From assembly GCF_900142525.1 (NCBI RefSeq), contig NZ_FRBD01000010.1, positions 79,256 through 143,255 of the forward strand: a stretch of DNA of 64,000 bases, written 5' to 3'. Of this stretch, positions 59,764-64,000 are shown one piece after another. The position numbers and the translations under genes were made by a program. Below the pieces are notes generated by a model. The model saw only the letters and a program-made list of their open reading frames with translations, made no database searches and was not told where the DNA came from. Source of the stretch: Xylanibacter ruminicola. Its GTDB lineage: Bacteria > Bacteroidota > Bacteroidia > Bacteroidales > Bacteroidaceae. Positions within the stretch are counted from its first letter, which is position 1. Every line of letters starts with the position of its first letter.

Positions 59764-60605
59764 TGGAGCCTTGCTTGTACAACGGGGCTACTGTTTATAG
59801 TCATGATTGCCGTAGGATGCAAGGCTTCAAAACCTAAAAGAGTTAGTGCTGAAAAGACTATAGAAAGCAACGATTCTCTGATAATAGGAGATTATGAAGA
59901 TTTTAACAGGCTGTGCCCTCTTCGTGAAAAGTGGCATTGATATATCCAAGTCGTTTACGCACAACTTTGAAGATTATTATTTAGGACAGATCATCCAAGG
60001 CGATTTCGACAACAAGATGCAAAGTGAAATAGACGAATGGTGCAGCAATCAGTCAGATAATAAGATTACCCATTTGCCAGTAGATCATGGCGCAAGTAGC
60101 GTCTTGGCTGTCATCAACTGTTTTAATGGAAAATGGGAAAAAGAGTTTAGTGCAAATCAAACAAAAGAAGAACCGTTTTCAGACGGTAGAGTCAAAACCG
60201 TTATGATGATGAATGATGAGGATGATGATAGACGTCTTTCTTATGCCCAGCGTTCAGATTATTCACTGTTATTTGAAACTGCCAAAGTTTGAACTGAATT
60301 TCAACTGCATAACAAACAAGTGGTTAACATCAATGGGAATACGCAAAGTGTTTAGCCGTGATGCTGATTTTGGTAATGTGAATAGAGAGTTCTATTTAGA
60401 CCGTATTTCGCAATATGCAAAGGTTAAAGTTGACGAAATTGGAACGGCTGCTGAAGCTTTGACTTCTGCAGTATTGAAAGTCAAGGAGATGGGCGCAGTA
60501 GAAGAGAAATCTGTAGTCTATTTTTATGCCGACCATCCCTTTGCCTACATCATAGCCGATCCTTTCGGCAACTACTGCTTCATGGGCACTTCCTGGGGAA
60601 AATAA
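59764..60605 (+). pseudogene. Decayed serpin (three frames, large deletions)
   Basis: Three pieces on different frames read as one serpin. First a lipoprotein signal (FIVMIAVGCKASKP) at about 59780-59840; then NALFVKSGIDISKSF-like and CSNQSDNKITHLPVDHGASS to INCFNGKWEKEF at 59894-60190; then LPKFELNFNCITNKWLTSMG, the reactive-loop hinge (VDEIGTAAEALTSAV) and the C-terminal ADHPFAYIIADPFGNYCFMG at 60260-60605. The frame changes near 59890 and 60240-60290, and two blocks found in the intact serpin at 15.9 kb are missing. The remnant is probably not translated as one protein. Confidence 0.8.
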
Positions 60606-60642
60606 AGAGAGATGGATTATGATTAAGGGCAAAATAGTAAAG

Positions 60643-60664
60643 AAATCACAATTTATTGTGATTT
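60643..60664. promoter_or_regulatory. hip operator 1, inverted repeat
   Basis: AAATCACAAT and ATTGTGATTT around a 2-base spacer; the core is TCACA-N6-TGTGA centred at 60653.5. Confidence 0.8.
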
Positions 60665-60690
60665 TGCTTGGTTATTTCAAATCTTTTTTC

Positions 60691-60698
60691 TATTTTTG
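60691..60698 (+). promoter_or_regulatory. hip operon -7 box
   Basis: TATTTTTG between the two operators, about 42 bases before the HipB-like start. Confidence 0.65.
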
Positions 60699-60706
60699 CG
60701 GCAAAA

Positions 60707-60722
60707 TCACATTATGTTGTGA
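60707..60722. promoter_or_regulatory. hip operator 2, inverted repeat
   Basis: TCACA-N6-TGTGA again, with flanking AAA/TTT pairing, centred 61 bp from operator 1. It overlaps the expected transcription start. Confidence 0.75.
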
Positions 60723-60739
60723 ATTTAGCTGAAAACAAT

Positions 60740-60961
60740 ATGGATATAAAAGAGATTGGAGTCATCATTAAGGAACGACGCAAGCATCTAGGCGTTAATC
60801 AGCAGACGCTTGCCGATTTGGCTGGCGTAGGTCTCAACACGCTGGTGGCAATCGAACGGGGTGAGGGCAATCCACAACTCAGCACTCTGTTGACTATTCT
60901 CGAAACTCTTGGCTTGCAGGTGAATATCAATCTAAAGACACTGGATTATGAGACAATGTAA
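60740..60961 (+). CDS. hipB: HipB-like helix-turn-helix antitoxin/repressor
   Basis: A 73-residue XRE-type HTH protein starting at 60740 (MDIKEIGVIIKERRKHLG); an upstream frame opens at 60668 inside the promoter and is not used. The HTH is NQQTLADLAGVGLNTLVAIERGEG at about 20-44. HipB proteins bind operators and the toxin and repress the operon. The two TCACA-N6-TGTGA sites before it are the likely targets. It overlaps the HipS-like gene by 14 bp. Confidence 0.88.
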   Translation: MDIKEIGVIIKERRKHLGVNQQTLADLAGVGLNTLVAIERGEGNPQLSTLLTILETLGLQVNINLKTLDYETM

Positions 60962-61259
60962 GGTGCTTGTTCACGATGTTGAGGCCGGCGTTTTGCAGGA
61001 GACTGATGATAGCCAGTACATCTTTACATATCACTCCAACTATGCTGGCGCGCCAGTTTGTTTAGCTATGCCTGTACGCTTAGAGCCATATCGCTCTGAA
61101 CACCTATTCCCATATTTCTTCAACATGCTTTCTGAAGGTGCAAACCGTCAGACGCAATCCATGTTCCTACATATCGACGAGAACGATGACTTTGGTATTC
61201 TCTTAGCAACTGCCCAAGATGATACCATAGGAGCAGTAACCATTAAACCAATTGAATAA
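60948..61259 (+). CDS. hipS: HipS-like protein (HipA N-terminal domain only)
   Basis: A 103-residue protein matching only the N-terminal subdomain of HipA: CKVLVHDVEAGVLQE, FTYHSNYAGAPVCLAMPV, and FPYFFNMLSEGANRQ (the HipA FFDNLLPEG type segment). In the HipBST system of enteropathogenic E. coli, this part is a separate protein that neutralises the toxin kinase. The present gene has the same layout and order, so the same role is proposed. Its TAA abuts the toxin ATG. Confidence 0.83.
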   Translation: MRQCKVLVHDVEAGVLQETDDSQYIFTYHSNYAGAPVCLAMPVRLEPYRSEHLFPYFFNMLSEGANRQTQSMFLHIDENDDFGILLATAQDDTIGAVTIKPIE

Positions 61260-62261
61260 ATGGAATCAATAAATGTATGTCCGTCTACTTTAGCTGAAGG
61301 TTTTGATACCTATTCGCCTACTGCCCGCAAACTGTTGTTTGATGGTAAGGAGGTTTCGCATATTCTCCCCTTCGACAGCCCAAACAATGAGAATGCCGAT
61401 ACAGAGGAGTTTGCTCGTCATGTGGGACGAATCTCGCTTTCGGGTGTTCAGCCCAAGGCAAGTCTTGTACTTAGCGACAACGGACAACTAGTGCAACCAT
61501 CAGAAGGCGAGCGAGGACAGTATATTTTAAAGCCAGCTCCCTCTTCGTATACACTGCTTGAGCGGAAATATTGCCCTGCTAACGAGCATCTTAGCATGCA
61601 GATAGCTTCTCAGGTTTATCATATCGAAACCGCTGCCAACGGGCTCTGCTTCTTCCGTGATGGAGAGGCAGCCTATATCACTCGTCGTTTCGATGTGGCC
61701 CCTGATGGTGGAAAATACCAGCAGGAGGACCTTGCATCGCTTGGAGGATTGACAAAGGCCAATGGTGGTAGCGACTATAAATACAGCAATCTGAGTTACG
61801 AGGAATGTGCCGAAATCATTCGTCGTTACACCAAGGCGGCCCCTGTAGAGATATTGAAATTCTTCCGCGTGGTAGTTTTCAACTATCTTATTTTGAATGA
61901 CGATGCCCACCTTAAGAATTTCTCATTAATGAATCGTGGCGATGGCGAGTATCATCTTACGCCTGCCTATGACCTTATTAATACGAGTCTGCATCTTTAT
62001 GAACCTCGCATTTTTGCACTCGACAAGGGATTGTTCCGCGAGGGGATGCAATTTGATGATACTCACACCGTAAGCCGCAAAGACTTTGAGGAGTTTGGTC
62101 GACGCATAGATTTGTCGCCAAGGTTAGTTAAGCGCGAGCTGGACTACTTTGCAACTATGCATCCTCTTGCGCAGCAGTTGATAACCCGATCTTTCCTCCC
62201 TGAGAAACTTCAGCGCTATTACTGGCAATCGTACAACTATCGAAGGACGACGCTAAAATAA
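61260..62261 (+). CDS. hipT: HipT-like serine/threonine kinase toxin
   Basis: A 333-residue HipA-type kinase core without the N-terminal subdomain. Marks are ISLSGVQPKASL at residues 58-69 (the loop that carries regulatory Ser in HipT), the catalytic loop LNDDAHLKNFSL at 212-223, and YDLINTS at 237-243 (metal-binding Asp). The first 40 residues (CPSTLAEGFDTYSPTA) are typical of Bacteroidetes members. HipA kinases phosphorylate aminoacyl-tRNA synthetases and halt growth; the target here is unknown. The order HTH, small HipA-N, kinase defines a HipBST-like three-gene module. Confidence 0.88.
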   Translation: MESINVCPSTLAEGFDTYSPTARKLLFDGKEVSHILPFDSPNNENADTEEFARHVGRISLSGVQPKASLVLSDNGQLVQPSEGERGQYILKPAPSSYTLLERKYCPANEHLSMQIASQVYHIETAANGLCFFRDGEAAYITRRFDVAPDGGKYQQEDLASLGGLTKANGGSDYKYSNLSYEECAEIIRRYTKAAPVEILKFFRVVVFNYLILNDDAHLKNFSLMNRGDGEYHLTPAYDLINTSLHLYEPRIFALDKGLFREGMQFDDTHTVSRKDFEEFGRRIDLSPRLVKRELDYFATMHPLAQQLITRSFLPEKLQRYYWQSYNYRRTTLK

Positions 62262-62284
62262 ATTTATTATTATCATAGTTTTTT

Positions 62285-62402
62285 CTATCCCTGGATGCCG
62301 ATTTCTTTTACGCGTTGTTCGAAGTCGTCGCGGTTGCCAGCGGCTTTGTTTTTGATGCGGGCACGATAGACGTATTCGCAAAGGGCGCGCTTTTTGTTCT
62401 TA
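62285..62402 (-). pseudogene. C-terminal remnant of an unidentified gene
   Basis: An open frame without a start encodes KRALCEYVYRARIKNKAAGN, RDDFEQRVKEIGIQG and a TAG. The sequence looks like the end of a real basic protein. The upstream part is cut off by a stop near 62440. I do not recognise the family. Confidence 0.4.
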
Positions 62403-62448
62403 TTCAAATTTTTCTTATTATTGTTTGGTCGTTTCTAAACTATTGATT

Positions 62449-62456
62449 ACTTTTGC
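62449..62456 (+). promoter_or_regulatory. -7 box before the RHS tip
   Basis: TACTTTTG at 62449-62456, followed by CAG and ATG AAT AAT TAA, a three-codon frame. It may drive the RHS fragment. Confidence 0.4.
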
Positions 62457-62500
62457 AGATGAATAATTAATTGACCAATAAAAAGAGCGGAAGTCTGACG

Positions 62501-63478
62501 ATGAAGAATGGCAAGGTAGACAAATACCTCTTTGCTGGTGGTTATGCCCAGGCATCGGTTGCAAGTGCAACAACCGATAACTTCGCTTTCTATTTCTATA
62601 ACCAAGATCACCTTGGTAGTATCCGAGAGGTTGTAGATGCAAGTGGAGCAGTTAAGCAGGTAAACAACTACTATCCTTTCGGAGCTCCATACGCTGACAC
62701 TTCATCTTCTACCAATTCCAACTTCCAGCCATACAAGTACAATGGCAAGGAACTCGATAAAATGCATGGTCTGAATACATTCGACTACGGCGCCAGACAA
62801 TATGATCCAATATTAGCAAGATGGGACAGAAATGATCCGTTGTGTGAGAAATACTATGACATCAGTCCATATGCATATTGCATGAACAACCCTATAAAAT
62901 ATATTGACAAAAACGGAGATTCAACTAGGGTGTATGTAGAAGTTAATAAATTAGGACATGCATGGTTAAGTGTAGGAGAAGGGGATAATCAGGTAGTATA
63001 TAGTTATGGTAGATATAATGGTACATATAAGCATAATCCATTATCAAATGGTGATGGTGTGTTGTTAAGGTTGACTGGAGAAAAGGCAAAAGAATATATG
63101 GAAAACAAAAAAGCAGAAGGTTTGTCTTCTTTTATCATTGGAGATGTTTCTGACAATGATGTTATGTCGTATGTCGATAATATTTTTTACTCATCAGCCA
63201 AACTCCCTGATGAAAAATCTAAAGATTATAATAAGAATACATCAGCTCGCGTAATAGATAAGTATAAGTTGTTATCTAATAATTGTACGACATTTGTCTC
63301 TGATGTACTTAATGGAGTTGGCTCAAATGTCTTAAATGAAATTAAAACTTTACCTACAAGTTCTTTTGGAACTTTTTCGAATTATGAGACTAAAGGACGT
63401 TTTGTGAATCCTCGTTCATTACTTAAGCATTTAAATACTAAATCTCTTAAATCAAATAGTTATGTATATAAAAGATAA
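62501..63478 (+). CDS. Orphan RHS-core tip with C-terminal papain-like toxin domain
   Basis: The first ATG is 62501; a frame without ATG extends to 62471. Residues 1-120 are an RHS-repeat core fragment: FYNQDHLGSIREVVD, YYPFGAPYADT, YNGKELDKMHGLNTFDYGAR and YDPILARWDRNDP, the conserved pre-cleavage motif. The rest is a variable C-terminus with GHAWLSVGEGDNQVVYSYGR and SNNCTTFVSDVLNGVG, whose His and Cys suit a papain-like (NlpC/LRAT/DUF4105-like) fold. The large upstream RHS shell is missing, so this is an orphan tip as found after shuffling. The region is much more AT-rich than its neighbours. Confidence 0.72.
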   Translation: MKNGKVDKYLFAGGYAQASVASATTDNFAFYFYNQDHLGSIREVVDASGAVKQVNNYYPFGAPYADTSSSTNSNFQPYKYNGKELDKMHGLNTFDYGARQYDPILARWDRNDPLCEKYYDISPYAYCMNNPIKYIDKNGDSTRVYVEVNKLGHAWLSVGEGDNQVVYSYGRYNGTYKHNPLSNGDGVLLRLTGEKAKEYMENKKAEGLSSFIIGDVSDNDVMSYVDNIFYSSAKLPDEKSKDYNKNTSARVIDKYKLLSNNCTTFVSDVLNGVGSNVLNEIKTLPTSSFGTFSNYETKGRFVNPRSLLKHLNTKSLKSNSYVYKR

Positions 63479-63734
63479 AACTTTTAAAATAGTAAATAGA
63501 GGCTATATCGTGCTTAATATATTATTATGGATTATAATATTATATATGATAATAGATAATATTGTAAGTCTCAAATATGAGATTGAGAAGGAAGTAATAA
63601 ATCTTCATATAAATCAAGCATCAGACTATATTAAGCAAACAATACAAGTTTTATGTCTATTTTTAGTATATATTACATTTAATATATTATATTTAGGCGT
63701 TATGGGACGTTTTCGGTTAAAAAATAGAATATGA
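63462..63734 (+). CDS. Putative membrane immunity protein
   Basis: A 90-residue protein with two membrane spans (about residues 15-32 and 58-80), with no recognised domain. It overlaps the RHS tip by 17 bp, is equally AT-rich, and is in the usual place of an immunity gene. It is proposed to protect against the adjacent C-terminal toxin. This is inference from position. Confidence 0.5.
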   Translation: MYIKDKTFKIVNRGYIVLNILLWIIILYMIIDNIVSLKYEIEKEVINLHINQASDYIKQTIQVLCLFLVYITFNILYLGVMGRFRLKNRI

Positions 63735-63749
63735 AGAATTCATCGCAGT

Positions 63750-63974
63750 CACGGGGTCGGTTCTTTTGATCATTTTCTCGTTATTTCTTTTGCGGATTAC
63801 AAATAAGTTTGTATCTTTGTAATCGAATTAATAAACCATCGGTAATAATGGCAAAACAGATTAGAAAGAAAAGCGGGACTGGTCTCCGTCAGTTATCTAG
63901 ACTTGCGGGAGTTTCGTTTGGTGTTATACAAAAGTTGTGATTCAATAAAGATGATCAGAAGAACCGACCCTGTG
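63750..63974. mobile_element. Short element with 22-bp terminal inverted repeats
   Basis: The left end CACGGGGTCGGTTCTTTTGA (63750 onwards, 22 bp to 63771) and the right end 63953-63974 are inverted repeats with only two mismatches. The 225-bp element has an inner promoter (TATCTTTG at 63812-63819) and a 30-codon frame. It resembles the REP/RAYT-derived MITEs of Bacteroidetes. Confidence 0.7.
63848..63940 (+). pseudogene. Remnant ORF inside the inverted-repeat element, transposase HTH-like
   Basis: A 30-residue frame, MAKQIRKKSGTGLRQLSRLA then GVSFGVIQKL. The part LRQLSRLAGVSFGVIQKL looks like the HTH found in REP-associated transposases, without the catalytic domain. Confidence 0.45.
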
Positions 63975-64000
63975 ATTGCTGGAGTTTGGCGCGAATATTT

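Noticed and set aside
61260..62261. Full-length HipA
   Set aside because: The N-terminal subdomain is encoded separately as a 103-residue gene, so the HipBST layout fits better than the two-gene HipBA.
63750..63974. CRISPR array
   Set aside because: There are two inverted, not direct, repeats, and no spacer pattern. No array was found anywhere in the window.

Overview
The window looks like chromosome from a Bacteroidales bacterium, most likely Prevotella or a close relative (Segatella, Xylanibacter). The reasons are the many promoters of the Bacteroidetes type (TAnnTTTG near -7), the lipoprotein and DUF families typical of that group (DUF4465, DUF5074, DUF4254, DUF3857, DUF3108, DUF418), ECF sigma factors next to outer-membrane genes, GH92/GH3/GH28 polysaccharide enzymes, and the lack of Shine-Dalgarno signals. 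The genus is inferred from style, not from a marker gene. No rRNA, tRNA or CRISPR array was seen.

Layout. 0-9 kb: a vitamin B12 region. On the plus strand are a Mn exporter (MntP), an ABC ATPase of the FecE/BtuD type and a CobD-like enzyme. On the minus strand a cobalamin riboswitch leads an operon of BtuB-like receptor, BtuG-like propeller, a surface protein, a DUF4465 lipoprotein and a BtuF-like binding protein. No BtuC permease is in the window. 9.1-9.6 kb is a non-coding block of 22-bp phased repeats and large palindromes. 9.6-13 kb: a two-domain nuclease, rubredoxin, a heptosyltransferase and DUF4254. 13.2-15.8 kb: acpP-fabF-rnc. 15.9-24 kb: serpin, an ECF sigma factor with an anti-sigma/barrel protein, a GH3-type acyl-adenylase, an Ig-like lipoprotein and DUF3108.

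24-31 kb holds small accessory genes on the minus strand mixed with remnants of several genes that lost their middles (alpha/beta hydrolase, acyltransferase, TonB-type receptor, a helical-repeat paralog). 31-38.6 kb: CAT-like acyltransferase, DUF2461, M13 peptidase, a cysteine amidohydrolase, a LytTR regulator and a divergent LiaF-like protein, then DUF418. Several promoters here share one upstream module. 38.7-48.4 kb is a glycan region: GH3, an orphan DUF5074 propeller, a histidine-phosphatase/GH92 fusion and a second GH92. The GH92 genes carry in-frame insertions of short repeat families, some nested, resembling the Rickettsia palindromic elements in behaviour.

48.4-53.5 kb: queC, a two-gene sensory unit (NMT1-like binding protein plus Cache-HAMP-PP2C phosphatase) and a GH28. 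53.6-59.6 kb: an operon of two DUF3857/transglutaminase proteins (one missing its catalytic Cys and His), a TPR protein and an unknown exported protein. 59.6-64 kb is accessory DNA: a decayed serpin fused to another gene fragment, a tripartite HipBST-like toxin-antitoxin operon with two matching operators, an orphan RHS tip with a papain-like toxin domain and a putative immunity gene, and a small element with 22-bp terminal inverted repeats holding a remnant ORF.

The most unusual signals are the in-frame repeat insertions in GH92 and btuB, the phosphatase-GH92 fusion, the phased-repeat block at 9.1-9.6 kb, the promoter module shared around the LytTR gene, and a duplicated leader that may encode a conserved small Cys-rich peptide.
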